Assembly: GCA_905181885.1 (NCBI GenBank)
Contig: CAJIZI010000003.1
Coordinates: forward strand, 62,001 to 126,000
Direction: 5' to 3'
From: an uncultured Gammaproteobacteria bacterium
Lineage (GTDB): Bacteria; Pseudomonadota; Gammaproteobacteria; Nitrosococcales; Methylophagaceae
DNA: 64,000 nt
Below are positions 40,503-50,551 of this stretch, piece by piece. Made by a program: the position numbers and the translations under genes. Positions within the stretch are counted from its first letter, which is position 1; each line of letters starts with the position of its first letter. The notes below the pieces were generated by a model. That model searched no databases, had not been told where the DNA came from, and saw only the letters and a list, made by a program, of their open reading frames with translations.

Positions 40503-40796
40503 CTATTTCGGGATCTTGATTTTAGCTTCTTTAGACATTCTATAAAAGACTGATATATGGCCGATAGTAGTGATCAACTGAGCGCTTGTTGAATCAGATA
40601 TAGTGCTGACTAGCTTTAATCGATCATCCTTTTCTGCGCCACTGACTTTGACTTTGATAAGCTCGTGATGATTAAGAGCATTTTCTACTTCAGCTAAAAC
40701 AGTGTCTGTTAAGCCTTTATTGCCGACCATTACAACTGGTTTCAAGGCATGCGCCAAGCCACGTAAATAGCTTTTTTGCTTATCATTGACTGCCAT
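40503..40796 (-). CDS. yhbY: Ribosome assembly RNA-binding protein YhbY (CRM domain)
   Basis: 97 residues. LTD-type CRM core with KSYLRGLAHALKPVVMVGNKGLTDTVLAEVENALNHHELIKVKVSG, including the conserved VGNKGLT loop. It binds pre-50S particles. Divergent from rlmKL, 48 bp apart. Confidence 0.95.
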   Translation of the reverse strand: MAVNDKQKSYLRGLAHALKPVVMVGNKGLTDTVLAEVENALNHHELIKVKVSGAEKDDRLKLVSTISDSTSAQLITTIGHISVFYRMSKEAKIKIPK

Positions 40797-40844
40797 GGAG
40801 AGTGTACCTGTATTAAAATAGATTAATTATACAGGAAGCCACTC

Positions 40845-43044
40845 ATGACCCTAAACAAGTTTACCGTTACTGCAGCAAGAGGTATGTTGCCATTGTTGGC
40901 AAAAGAGCTCGCGGAGATGGGCATTAAAGATACAAAGCAAGAACAAGGAAATATCCGATTTAGCGGAAATTTAGAGGATGCCTATAGAGTTTGTTTGTGG
41001 TCTCGTGTTGCTATTAGGGTGTTATTGCCAATTGCTCAATTTAGTGCAGAGACAACCGATGCACTTTATGCTGGCATCACAGCTTTACCATGGGAAGATC
41101 ATATTGATGCTGAAGGTACGACAATTGCAGTTGATTTTAATAGCTTCCGCTCAAAAATTCACCATACACAGTATGGTGCACAGCGAGTCAAGGATGGGAT
41201 CGTTGATAGGTTTAGGGAACAAAGTGGTGTTCGACCCTCAGTAGAATTACATCAGCCGGACTTGAGAGTTAATGTTTATGTTAAACACAACCAAGCAATA
41301 GTGAGTATTGATTTAGCTGGCGAAAGTTTACATAAACGAGGTTATCGTCTAGCTTCAACAGTGGCACCTTTGAAAGAACATTTGGCTGCAGCTATCTTAA
41401 TGACCGCAGATTGGAAACAACTTTCAAAACAAGGCTGGGGCTTATTAGATCCGATGTGTGGCTCTGGGACGTTCTTAATTGAAGCCGCAATGATAGCTGC
41501 TGATATAGCCCCAGGCAGTCATCGAGATTACTTTGGGTTTCTATACTGGAAAAAACACGACAAGGGAGTATGGAAACAGCTTAAAGCAGAAGCAGAAAGA
41601 CGTCGGCATAGTGGTTTAGCTCGTCTACCACCTATCAGAGGTGGAGATACAGATGCCTCTGCTGTTAAAGCAGCACAAGATAATATTGCAGAAATAGGTC
41701 TAGCAGAGCGTATTGTCGTAGAACAGCGTGATTTGCTTGGATGGCCGTCTCAATCTAAGCAATTACCTAATAGTGGATTAATCGTATGTAACCCTCCATA
41801 CGGTGAAAGGATGGGTAATGTAGCTGAACTTCATCATCTCTATGAAAGTCTCGGTAATATTGCCAGTGAGTCATTACCTGCTTGGCGAACAACTTTGATT
41901 ACGGATAATGCTGATTTAGGTAAGTTCACGGGATTGACACTGTTTGATAAAGTACCTTTTGATAACGGTCCAATCGCATGCCAAGTAATGCACTACCGGG
42001 CAGTCAGGGCACTCTCAGCTCAGTCTCAAAAACAAGAGCCAGAGAGAGATATAGCAACAGCTACCCCTGAGAATGACTCAAACTATGTTTTGTCCGATCA
42101 GGGTGAGATGTTTGCTAACCGTTTTAAAAAGAACTTAAAGCACCTAGCAAAATGGGCCAAGAAAAACGGGTTTGACTGCTACCGAGTTTATGATGCTGAT
42201 CTCCCTGATTATGCTGTTGCAGTGGATATTTATGGTGAGTATATTCATGTACAAGAATATGCACCACCTAAAGATATTGATCCAGACAAAGCATTACAGC
42301 GGCTTAATGATGTGATGTACTTAATTCCCAATATATTAAATATTCCCTCATCACAAGTTGTGTTGAAGCTCCGTCAAAAACAACGAGGTACTAAGCAATA
42401 CGAAGCTCAAGCTTCTCAAAAGCAAAGATTAAAAGTTAATGAATCCGGCTTAAATTTTTGGGTTAACTTAACAGATTATCTCGACACAGGTTTATTTCTC
42501 GATCATCGAATTACTAGACAAAAAATTGCTAGCCTCGCGGCAGGTGAAAACTTCCTTAATCCTATTTGCGTATACCGGTTCTGCAACTGTTTATGCTGCG
42601 ATGGGAGGAGCTGTTTCCACTACGACAGTGGATATGTCCAACACTTATTTATCATGGGCACAGGACAACCTATCCTTAAATGGTTTTAAAGGTGAGCAGC
42701 ATCAGTTCATTCGGGCAAATTGTTTGGAATGGCTACAATCAGCACAAGAAGAAAAACAACGTTATGGCCTGATCTTTTTAGACCCACCCACTTTTTCCAA
42801 CTCAAGTCGTATGGAGGGAGTCTTTGAGATACAGCGAGATCATGTCACGCTGATCAACTCATCAGTTAAATTATTGAAAAAGGGCGGGCAGTTAGTTTTT
42901 TCAACGAACCGCCGTGACTTTAAAATGGATAAAGGTTTACTAAAATCACTTGTTATGTTTGATATTAGTCATGAAACCTTACCAACAGACTTTAAACGTA
43001 ATACTAAGATCCATGCTTGCTGGATAATTAAAACTAGTGGTTAA
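40845..43044 (+). CDS. rlmL: 23S rRNA G2445/G2069 methyltransferase RlmKL, +1 frameshift in RlmK domain
   Basis: Fused bifunctional enzyme. The RlmL half shows THUMP and [16 protein letters not shown] with [10 protein letters not shown]; the RlmK half shows LNLFAYTGS-like AdoMet site and [12 protein letters not shown]. Frame 1 (40845-) goes off family at [10 protein letters not shown] and runs on to a stop at 42689. The second frame resumes [16 protein letters not shown] and continues to 43044. One extra C at about 42561-42562 (AAT-C-CTA-TTT) explains it; repaired length is 732 residues (E. coli 702). This is a large conserved gene broken in the middle of the catalytic site. Confidence 0.9.
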
Positions 43045-45140
43045 AACTTTTTTGCCAGCTTAGATAATAAGAAGGTTTGAGCTGATATTAGATCGCTCTG
43101 TTCAGGTTTTTCGATTCGGTGATACCGTCCATTTGCTGACAATATCCATGCTTGATTATTATCCGTCAGATAAGTGTTGAGATCTTCAATAAGGGTATTT
43201 TTAAGTTTTTTCTGCTCAATAGGGAATGCGGTTTCAACCCGTCGTAATAGGTTGCGTTTCATTAAGTCTGCGCTGGCAGCCCATACTTCGACACTGTCAT
43301 TGTTAGCAAAATAAAAGACTCGGGTGTGCTCTAAGAAGCGACCGATAATGCTTCTCACTTGAATGTTTTCAGAAATACCGGCGATACCAGGCTTAAGAGA
43401 ACAAATACCTCTTACAATAAGATCAACTTTGACTCCAGCCATTGATGCGCGATAAAAAGCCTGAATAATTTCAGGCTCAACAATAGCATTTACTTTGATA
43501 ATTATATGGGCTTGATGGCCAGCTTGAGCATGTGTTATTTCTCTATCAATTCTAGTCAATAAACCATCATGCAGTGTAAAAGGTGCATGCAAGAGTTTAT
43601 GCATCTTTGGGATTTTACCGACGCTAGTCAATTGTACAAAGAGGTTACTAACATCCTCACCCAGTTGTTTGTCATTACTCATAAGGCCGTAATCGGTATA
43701 CAGTCTCGAAGTACTCGGGTGGTAATTTCCTGTTCCTAAGTGGACATAATGACGCAATTTATTTTTTTCACGGCGAAGTATAAGTAACATTTTGGCATGT
43801 GTTTTATAGCCTACAACGCCATATACAACATGGACCGCTGCTTGTTGTAATTTTGCAGCCAATGCAACATTGGCTTCTTCGTCAAACCTTGCACGTAATT
43901 CGATAACAACAGTTACCTCTTTACCTGCACGGGCAGCAGCAACTAAGGCATCTACAATAGGTGATTTCGTGCCTGTGCGATATAGGGTTTGTTTGATAGC
44001 GAGAACAGAAGTATCTGATGATGCCTGTTTAAGTAAATCAACAACAGGTGAAAAAGATTGATATGGATGATGTAAAAGTACATCTTGTTTTCTGATCACA
44101 GCAAACATATCAGTATTACTAACTAGTTCTTCAGGACGGCCTTGCGTAAAAGGTTTGAATTTTAAGTCAGGGCGTTTGACTAAGGCATAAATCGCCTGAA
44201 TACGACTCAAGTTAACAGGACCGTTGGTCAGATAGATATTATCTTTCTCCATACCACATTGTTTTCGCAAGAATTCAACCATTTCCAATGGACAATTATG
44301 AGCAATTTCAAGTCTGACTTCGTCACCGTAATGACGATGTGTTAGTTCGTCTGAAATCGCAACTAGTAGGTCACTAGTTTCCTCAGTATCGATAGCTAAA
44401 TCACTATTTCGAGTAATCCGAAACTGATAAAATCCTTTGACTTGCATGCCATAGAATAAGTCATCGGCAAAAGCATGAATAATAGATGATAAAAAGACAA
44501 AATTATAACTACCACTAGGGCATACTTCCTCAGGCAAAGGGATCACTCGTGCTAGTGAACGAGGGGCTTGTATAATCGCCGAGCTACGGTTTCGGCCAAA
44601 AGAATCCTTTCCGACTAAAGAGATTATAAAGTTTAAACTTTTATTGAGTATGCGAGGGAATGGGTGTGCAGAATCTAAGCCCATTGGACTTAAAATAGGG
44701 GATATTTCATCAAGGAAATAGTTGTAAAGCCAACCTTTCTGCTGGTCTGTCCAATCTAGGCGAGGTAAAATTTTAATATCTGCTTCTGCCAAGGCTGGAA
44801 GTAAGACTTCATTTAAAACATGATACTGCTCTTCTACTAACTCATGTGCTCTAACAGAAAGGTTTTTTAATGATTCGGAAGCAGGAACCTGATCTGCTTC
44901 AAGATACGGATCGCTAATTTCAACTTGTTGAATTAACCCTGCTACACGAACTTCAAAAAATTCATCTAAGTTAGTACAGGAAATACAAAGGTAGTTCAGC
45001 CTCTCTAAGAGAGGAACGGATGGATCAAGTGCCTGCTGTAAAACCCTCCAATTAAACTCAAGAATACTAAGATCCCTGTTGAGATATAAATCTGGATTAT
45101 GAAGGTCCAGTGATGGTTTCTTTTTTTCTTCAGTTATCAT
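43041..45140 (-). CDS. ppk1: Polyphosphate kinase 1
   Basis: Makes polyphosphate from ATP. 699 residues. [17 protein letters not shown] and [17 protein letters not shown] at the N-terminus; catalytic region with [18 protein letters not shown], the autophosphorylated histidine in [29 protein letters not shown], and the second histidine in [12 protein letters not shown]. Converges with rlmKL with a 4-bp overlap. Confidence 0.96.
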   Translation of the reverse strand: MITEEKKKPSLDLHNPDLYLNRDLSILEFNWRVLQQALDPSVPLLERLNYLCISCTNLDEFFEVRVAGLIQQVEISDPYLEADQVPASESLKNLSVRAHELVEEQYHVLNEVLLPALAEADIKILPRLDWTDQQKGWLYNYFLDEISPILSPMGLDSAHPFPRILNKSLNFIISLVGKDSFGRNRSSAIIQAPRSLARVIPLPEEVCPSGSYNFVFLSSIIHAFADDLFYGMQVKGFYQFRITRNSDLAIDTEETSDLLVAISDELTHRHYGDEVRLEIAHNCPLEMVEFLRKQCGMEKDNIYLTNGPVNLSRIQAIYALVKRPDLKFKPFTQGRPEELVSNTDMFAVIRKQDVLLHHPYQSFSPVVDLLKQASSDTSVLAIKQTLYRTGTKSPIVDALVAAARAGKEVTVVIELRARFDEEANVALAAKLQQAAVHVVYGVVGYKTHAKMLLILRREKNKLRHYVHLGTGNYHPSTSRLYTDYGLMSNDKQLGEDVSNLFVQLTSVGKIPKMHKLLHAPFTLHDGLLTRIDREITHAQAGHQAHIIIKVNAIVEPEIIQAFYRASMAGVKVDLIVRGICSLKPGIAGISENIQVRSIIGRFLEHTRVFYFANNDSVEVWAASADLMKRNLLRRVETAFPIEQKKLKNTLIEDLNTYLTDNNQAWILSANGRYHRIEKPEQSDLISAQTFLLSKLAKKF

Positions 45141-45268
45141 AATCAGCTCGTATGAATCAATTGTATCTAAAACAAAGGGTAGTGTTAGCTTGGCGAGTAT
45201 TCAGATTGTATGGCTTTATATCTAGGGTCAGAAAAAATATTGTTCACTCCTAGTCGATATTAGAATGT

Positions 45269-45748
45269 TTACCAATGATATTTATTAAAATTTTCTGGGT
45301 TAGCCCAATAACGGCTATTGAGCCAATCTTTTGCAAATTGATAGTTTTCTATTTCATAGGTATAAAGGGTGTAGGCGTCGACATGGCCTCGCTTTTTTAG
45401 CCCAAGCGCTAAATAATCAGTTAACTCCCAGCCCTGCTCTGTACTTTTAAGCTCATCAACAATGATTAGAATGTGGGGTGAATATTGGTTACGCAGTCTA
45501 CTTAACCATTGAATAGCCTGTTGTTGTGGCAAATTTTCAACGATGTCGCTAATAATTGCCACGTCCAAACTAGATGGCAATGTATCAAACTGGCTGAGTG
45601 AAAACGGTGTCGTCAATGTCTCAGATCTGTTATCTTGCAAGCTTTGACATACCGCCTTAGCTATTTCTCCGACAATAAGCTGCTTCTGGCCCTTAAATTG
45701 ATCGATAAAAGGTAATACAATTTTTGATAAATCTGATGATATCGTCAT
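45269..45748 (-). CDS. DUF6231 family protein, unknown function
   Basis: 159 residues with a Rossmann-like layout: an early [11 protein letters not shown], then [38 protein letters not shown]. It resembles a methyltransferase core without an intact AdoMet loop. Homologues next to ycgN occur in Pseudomonas. Its ATG shares two bases with the ycgN ATG on the other strand (45746-45749), leaving no room for a separate leader. Confidence 0.7.
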   Translation of the reverse strand: MTISSDLSKIVLPFIDQFKGQKQLIVGEIAKAVCQSLQDNRSETLTTPFSLSQFDTLPSSLDVAIISDIVENLPQQQAIQWLSRLRNQYSPHILIIVDELKSTEQGWELTDYLALGLKKRGHVDAYTLYTYEIENYQFAKDWLNSRYWANPENFNKYHW

Positions 45749-46226
45749 GACTAAACAGGATAAAACATCTAATCCATTCTGGAAACAGAAACGTCTAAGC
45801 CAAATGGATCATAATGAGTGGGAAAGTCTATGTGATGGCTGTGGTCGATGTTGTTTGCATAAGCTAGAGGACGTCGATAATGGTGATATTTACTACACTC
45901 GCGGGGCATGCGAGCTCTTAGATATTGATGCGTGTCGTTGTTTAGATTATGACAACAGGCAAAAACAGGTTCCTAATTGTGTACAACTGAGTGTAAAAGA
46001 AGCACAATATTTTGATTGGTTGCCATCAACTTGCGCATATCGCTTGTTAGCAGAAGGTGAAGACTTACCATTATGGCACCCCTTAATTACTGGAAATTCA
46101 GAGAGTGTGGTCAAGGCTGGGGTTTCTGTTAAAGATATTGCTAAACCTTTATCCGACATTACTGACTTAAGCGATGAAATTATTTTATTGCGTGATGCCC
46201 TAAAAGTCGCTGTAGATGAAGCCTGA
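45747..46226 (+). CDS. ycgN: YcgN family cysteine cluster protein (YkgJ type)
   Basis: 159 residues. [16 protein letters not shown] and [27 protein letters not shown] form the CxxCxxCC and C(x)nC cluster, then [26 protein letters not shown]. Probably binds metal; function unproven. The start agrees with E. coli YcgN (PFWxxKxLxxM). No Shine-Dalgarno is seen upstream, where the opposite-strand gene begins. Confidence 0.93.
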   Translation: MTKQDKTSNPFWKQKRLSQMDHNEWESLCDGCGRCCLHKLEDVDNGDIYYTRGACELLDIDACRCLDYDNRQKQVPNCVQLSVKEAQYFDWLPSTCAYRLLAEGEDLPLWHPLITGNSESVVKAGVSVKDIAKPLSDITDLSDEIILLRDALKVAVDEA

Positions 46227-46623
46227 AGAAAGTAAAATTTTTACAGCTAGTTTAGAAAAAGCAGCGTTGTCTTTGTTGAAGTTAGAAGTCTTTCGTAAAC
46301 CTGACGATTTAGCACGAAGGTTTGGTCTACCACTCCCTGTTGTGCGTTATTGGTGGCGTAATAGTGACCAAAAAAGAACACCCTATGAAGCTACTTCTCC
46401 CAGTCCAAAACAAGCTAAAATAATTCGTAGAGCCACACAAGTTTTAGAGGGTTGGGAAAAAGCAAAACGTTATAGGCCTGATTGTGGGGCTTCATTAAAC
46501 AATGGAAAGCGCTGTAAAAACTCGGTTGCAATCCGGCCACCGGAAGGGTGGGATAGGGGATGTTTAGCCGATCGTTGTCGAATGCATGGTGGGCTGGCAC
46601 GTACTATCCGGCGCAGAAAGTAA
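46216..46623 (+). CDS. Small HTH plus CRMHGG-type zinc-motif protein
   Basis: 135 residues, basic. Residues about 24-50 ([24 protein letters not shown]) look like a helix-turn-helix; the C-terminal half has [14 protein letters not shown], then [11 protein letters not shown] and RTIRRRK. This Cx(8-9)C...CRMHGG arrangement occurs in phage-linked HGGxTG-type proteins, but here it sits in a housekeeping run and overlaps ycgN by 11 nt. DNA binding is inferred; function unknown. Confidence 0.65.
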   Translation: MKPEESKIFTASLEKAALSLLKLEVFRKPDDLARRFGLPLPVVRYWWRNSDQKRTPYEATSPSPKQAKIIRRATQVLEGWEKAKRYRPDCGASLNNGKRCKNSVAIRPPEGWDRGCLADRCRMHGGLARTIRRRK

Positions 46624-46703
46624 TCGACACCGATGAATAAAATAAAAATTGCTGACTTAATTTCGGTATCATTAGGCTTTTAAATAGCCAATCACTTAAC
46701 ACT

Positions 46704-48011
46704 ATGATGACTGATACAGATAAAACCACCATTTTTAATGCGGCCTTGTGTGACTTCCTAGATGCTTCACCGACACCATTTCACGTAGTATCAGCCATGA
46801 GTGCTAGACTTGAAGAAACTGGATTTAAACGCTTGGATGAAAGCGAGAGTTGGCGTGCTCTAAAACCCGGTCGTTATTTTGTAACAAGGAATGATTCATC
46901 CTTGATCGCTTTTACTTTACCCAAAAAAGACTTAGCTGAGACGGGCTTTAAAATGATGGGGGCTCATACTGACAGCCCTTGTTTAAAAGTGAAGCCTCAA
47001 CCTGAAAAATTTACGCAAGGTTTACTGCAACTTGGAGTTGAAGTCTATGGGGGAGCCTTGTTGAATCCTTGGTTTGATCGTGACCTTTCAATGGCTGGAC
47101 GGGTTAGTTACCTAGATAGTAAAGAGGTTTTACAACATGCCTTGGTCGACTTTAAAAAGGCTATTGCATCGATTCCTAGCTTAGCGATTCATTTAGATAG
47201 GGAAGCGAATAAAAATAAAACAATCAACGCACAGAATCATCTACCACCGATCTTAATGCATGCGCTCGAGACCTCACAAATCGACTTCAGAGACCTACTA
47301 AAAAAAGAACTATTAAAACAAACAGCAACCATAGATGTTGCTAGCGTATTGGATTACGAGATTAGTCTATATGACACCCAAGGAGCTGCGATAATAGGAT
47401 TTGATGATGATTTTATAAGTAGCGCACGATTAGATAATTTGTTGAGCTGTTTTGTCGGTTTAGAATCAATAGTAAACAGTAACATTGAACAAGCTAATTT
47501 ATTAGTTTGCAGTGATCATGAAGAGGTAGGTAGTCAATCAACATCGGGAGCCCAAGGCTCTTTTCTAGAATCAGTCCTTTTGCGTTTATGTAAGGACAAT
47601 GAACATTATTTTAGAACTGTTGAACAATCACTTATGATTTCTGTTGATAATGCCCATGCTATTCATCCTAACTTCGCTGACAAACACGATGCTGAACATG
47701 GGCCAAGACTCAATCAAGGTCCTGTTATTAAGAGCAATGCCAATCAGCGCTATGCAACAAATAGCGAAACTAGCGCTACATTTCGTCTGTTATGCAGCCA
47801 GGTTAACGTTCCTGTACAGGACTTTGTCGTACGAAGTGACATGGCCTGTGGAAGCACAATTGGCCCAATCATAGCTGGGGGGATTGGTGTTCGAACACTT
47901 GATATCGGCTTACCCAGTTATGCAATGCACTCCATTCGAGAACTAGCTGGCAGCAAAGATGCCTATCAACTTAGCTTGGTAATGACACAGTTTTATACTC
48001 ATTCAATTTAA
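46704..48011 (+). CDS. apeB: M18 family aminopeptidase
   Basis: 435 residues. Metal and catalytic blocks: MMGAHTDSPCLKVKPQP, GGALLNPWFDRDLSMAGR, SARLDNLLSCFVGL, LLVCSDHEEVGSQSTSGAQGSFLESVL and MACGSTIGPIIAGGIGVRTLDIG..YAMHSIRE. Removes N-terminal residues (often acidic) from peptides in the cytoplasm. Two consecutive ATG codons begin the frame at 46704. Confidence 0.95.
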   Translation: MMTDTDKTTIFNAALCDFLDASPTPFHVVSAMSARLEETGFKRLDESESWRALKPGRYFVTRNDSSLIAFTLPKKDLAETGFKMMGAHTDSPCLKVKPQPEKFTQGLLQLGVEVYGGALLNPWFDRDLSMAGRVSYLDSKEVLQHALVDFKKAIASIPSLAIHLDREANKNKTINAQNHLPPILMHALETSQIDFRDLLKKELLKQTATIDVASVLDYEISLYDTQGAAIIGFDDDFISSARLDNLLSCFVGLESIVNSNIEQANLLVCSDHEEVGSQSTSGAQGSFLESVLLRLCKDNEHYFRTVEQSLMISVDNAHAIHPNFADKHDAEHGPRLNQGPVIKSNANQRYATNSETSATFRLLCSQVNVPVQDFVVRSDMACGSTIGPIIAGGIGVRTLDIGLPSYAMHSIRELAGSKDAYQLSLVMTQFYTHSI

Positions 48012-48026
48012 TATTAAGGATTTATC

Positions 48027-48311
48027 ATGGCAGAAACAGTAGATGAATTAACCGTAGAATATCTTGAAGGTGAAGAAATGACGGTAAAAGAATTAGATAA
48101 AGTCGTACTGACCAAAGGTGCATGGGCGACCTTAATGTATAGGTATCAGGATCTCGACCGTAAAACTGGTGATTTCGGTCCAGAAAAATACACTATTCGC
48201 CGTTATCAGAAACGCAATGGGGAATACAGCCAACGTTCGAAATTTAATATTTCTAGTAAAGATCAAGCTAAGTCGATTATTCAAACGTTAACTAAGTGGA
48301 CGAGTGAATAA
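48027..48311 (+). CDS. Conserved hypothetical protein, possibly PC4/p15-like
   Basis: 94 residues: acidic N-terminus (VDELTVEYLEGEEM) then KGAWATLMYRYQDLDRKTGDFGPEKYTIRRYQKRNGEYSQRSKFNISSKDQAKSIIQTLTKW, a four-strand-plus-helix pattern like PC4-type single-strand nucleic-acid binders. That resemblance is from memory of the fold and not verified. ATTAAGGA is a good ribosome-binding site. Lies between apeB and the DUF445 gene, overlapping the latter by 8 nt. Confidence 0.55.
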   Translation: MAETVDELTVEYLEGEEMTVKELDKVVLTKGAWATLMYRYQDLDRKTGDFGPEKYTIRRYQKRNGEYSQRSKFNISSKDQAKSIIQTLTKWTSE

Positions 48312-49026
48312 AAGCCTTCTCACTAATGCTATTGCAACAAGCTTAATATTGGCGGGAACAATAGTAGAAGGAGAATTAAAAAACATACTATTAACTTCTG
48401 GGCAATTTGCGCTAGCGGGTGGAATGACTAATTGGTTGGCAATCCATATGCTGTTTGAAAAAGTCCCCGGTTTGTATGGGTCAGGCGTAATTAGTGCTCG
48501 TTTTGAAGAATTTAAGAGCGGGCTTTACAGTCTAGTTATGGAAGAGTTTTTTAATCAAACGACTTTAGACCGTTTCTTTAGTCAGATCATGACGGAAAAT
48601 GAGCAACACTTGCTAGACTTTAGTGAGACTATTGACAAGACTGATCTAAGTCCAGCATTTGAGGGCTTAATTGCGGCGATTATGGACTCCTCTTTAGGAA
48701 ATATGCTTTTAATGGTGGGTGGTGAAGCAGCCATTAGACCCCTTAAAGACCCTTTCACTCTTAAAATGAAAGTAGCATTGAAAGAAATAGCCCATAGCCC
48801 TTCATTTCAGAGGACAGTAAAGGTAAAGTTAAGTGAGTCGAGTGACAGGCAAGTTATTTTTTCTCATGTAGAACAGATAGTAACAACAAGACTTGAAGAA
48901 CTAACTCCACAGATGGTGAAACAGATCATACAAACTATGATCCGCGAACATTTAGGTTGGTTAGTCGTCTGGGGAGGAGTTTTTGGAGGCTTAATAGGAT
49001 TGATAACAAGCCAGCTAACTTTATAA
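48304..49026 (+). CDS. DUF445 family membrane protein
   Basis: 240 residues. GTG start at 48304 overlaps the preceding gene's stop. N-terminal membrane segment with AGGMTNWLAIHMLFEKVPGLYGSGVI, the family signature, and a C-terminal membrane segment (WLVVWGGVFGGLIGLITS). Between them is a soluble helical domain. Function of DUF445 proteins is unknown. Confidence 0.88.
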   Translation: MNKSLLTNAIATSLILAGTIVEGELKNILLTSGQFALAGGMTNWLAIHMLFEKVPGLYGSGVISARFEEFKSGLYSLVMEEFFNQTTLDRFFSQIMTENEQHLLDFSETIDKTDLSPAFEGLIAAIMDSSLGNMLLMVGGEAAIRPLKDPFTLKMKVALKEIAHSPSFQRTVKVKLSESSDRQVIFSHVEQIVTTRLEELTPQMVKQIIQTMIREHLGWLVVWGGVFGGLIGLITSQLTL

Positions 49027-49165
49027 CAATACTACTTTAACTTAACAATTTAAGTAACTGTAACTGATAAATTTAATCTAAAATCAACTCAGGGCTAAGA
49101 TGATCTCTTCTTCTTTTAAGATACTTTCCTGCAACGGTAAATAAAGTAGGCTTTTGTCACATTAT

Positions 49166-49747
49166 TTAATAATGTACAAACAGCTGCTTCAATTGTTTTT
49201 TTTCTGATAATGGTAATAAAACACATACTTTAACCTTATCACCAAATTTTTGTTCTATGATCTGTCCCTCACATTTATTGAGTTGATATTCCAAACTTTG
49301 AAGGTCACTGTATTCAATCACCATTTCGATCTCTGTCATCTCAACCCAAGGAACTAATTGGGCAGCGTCAATTGTCATCTTAGCTGCATTTCCATACGCA
49401 CGAGTTAAGCCACCTGTACCAAGTTTTACCCCACCAAAATAGCGTATGACACCGACCACTACATTGATTATATTCTGACCCTGAAGGGGAGCCAGAATGG
49501 GTCTACCTGCTGTGCCTGAGGGCTCTCCGGCATCATGACAGCGCTCACTAATAAAACCATCCGGCAGACGAGTACGCCAAGCAAAAGCTAAATGATTAGC
49601 ATTAGGATGATGCTGTGCTAATTTATTTAACTGTTGAAGAGCTTGTTTTTGACTGTTGCAGGGGTATATAGCGCCAATAAAACGTGATTTCTTTATTTCA
49701 AATTCTGCTAATTGATGATCTTTTGGTATCTGCTGCTCATTATTCAT
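49166..49747 (-). CDS. YigZ/IMPACT family protein
   Basis: 193 residues from ATG 49747; a further ATG at 49756 is possible. IKKSRFIGAIYP, HLAFAWR, DDGEPSGTAGRPIL-like DAGEPSGTAGRPIL, VVVGVIRYFGGVKLGTGGLTRAYG and a C-terminal UPF0029 subdomain. Homologues of IMPACT have been linked to ribosome or GCN-type translational control. Divergent from the rhodanese-like gene. Confidence 0.92.
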   Translation of the reverse strand: MNNEQQIPKDHQLAEFEIKKSRFIGAIYPCNSQKQALQQLNKLAQHHPNANHLAFAWRTRLPDGFISERCHDAGEPSGTAGRPILAPLQGQNIINVVVGVIRYFGGVKLGTGGLTRAYGNAAKMTIDAAQLVPWVEMTEIEMVIEYSDLQSLEYQLNKCEGQIIEQKFGDKVKVCVLLPLSEKKQLKQLFVHY

Positions 49748-49988
49748 AATAATCATTTTATAAGCTTAAGAAGAAATTTAATACCTTACTATTGAATATG
49801 AGGTTTATTGATCAAGTTGGCCCTCGAAAGTATTGCGGCTATGGGATTTTAAGTTGATGAAGTTCTACAAATAACTGAGTATTCTTACTGTTTTTTATTC
49901 TCCCTAAAGAAAAGGGCTCATTAAGTCATAGCATCCTGTAACATGATGTCTGTGATAATTTTTTAAAACAAATATTTGAAGGTACGAT

Positions 49989-50408
49989 ATGGAAAATATT
50001 TCTCAGTTATTGATTAACTACTGGTGGTTAGGGCTACTTTTACTTGGTTTAGTTATGTTTTTATCTTTTAAAAAAATGGCTAAAACTTTTGGTGGCGATG
50101 CAATCGAGATCAAGGCTGACCAAGTGGTCAAGCTTATCGAAGAGAATCAGGTAACCATGATTGATCTTGCTGAAAAAACAACCTTTGAAAAAGGGCATAT
50201 TCCTGGTGCAGTGAATATGCCAGGAATAACTTTTATTGATGGTTCGGTTGGGGAACTTGACGATAAAACAAAACCTGTTATTTTGATTCCCATGAAAGGA
50301 CTGATTCCTATGCCAGTTATTGAATATTTAAACAACGCAGGTGTTACAGAAGTTTATATATTTAAAGGTGGGCTCAAAGAGTGGAAGGATACTGGTCTGC
50401 CTCTGTAG
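49989..50408 (+). CDS. Membrane-anchored rhodanese-like protein without catalytic cysteine
   Basis: 139 residues: a transmembrane helix (about 11-28) followed by a rhodanese domain. The family's D-R loop appears as DLAEKTTFEKGHIPGAVNMPG, but the active-site loop that should be C-x(4)-R reads KPVILIPMKGLIP, with no cysteine anywhere in the domain. So it cannot act as a sulfurtransferase by the usual mechanism and is likely a binding or regulatory domain. Confidence 0.85.
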   Translation: MENISQLLINYWWLGLLLLGLVMFLSFKKMAKTFGGDAIEIKADQVVKLIEENQVTMIDLAEKTTFEKGHIPGAVNMPGITFIDGSVGELDDKTKPVILIPMKGLIPMPVIEYLNNAGVTEVYIFKGGLKEWKDTGLPL

Positions 50409-50551
50409 CAATAACGAAGCTCAAAGGAATAAACACCTTAACGTTAAAGTTTTTTCATTATTATCAATTGAGAGTTAGACAGTTTATTTTTTTCATTATT
50501 AAACTGCCTGCTCTGCTATGATCATGGCTTTTTCTACCGCGACTTTTCTTC

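Noticed and set aside
46216-46623. Prophage remnant suggested by the CRMHGG motif
   Set aside because: No integrase, terminase, att repeat or other phage gene is near; flanking genes are housekeeping.
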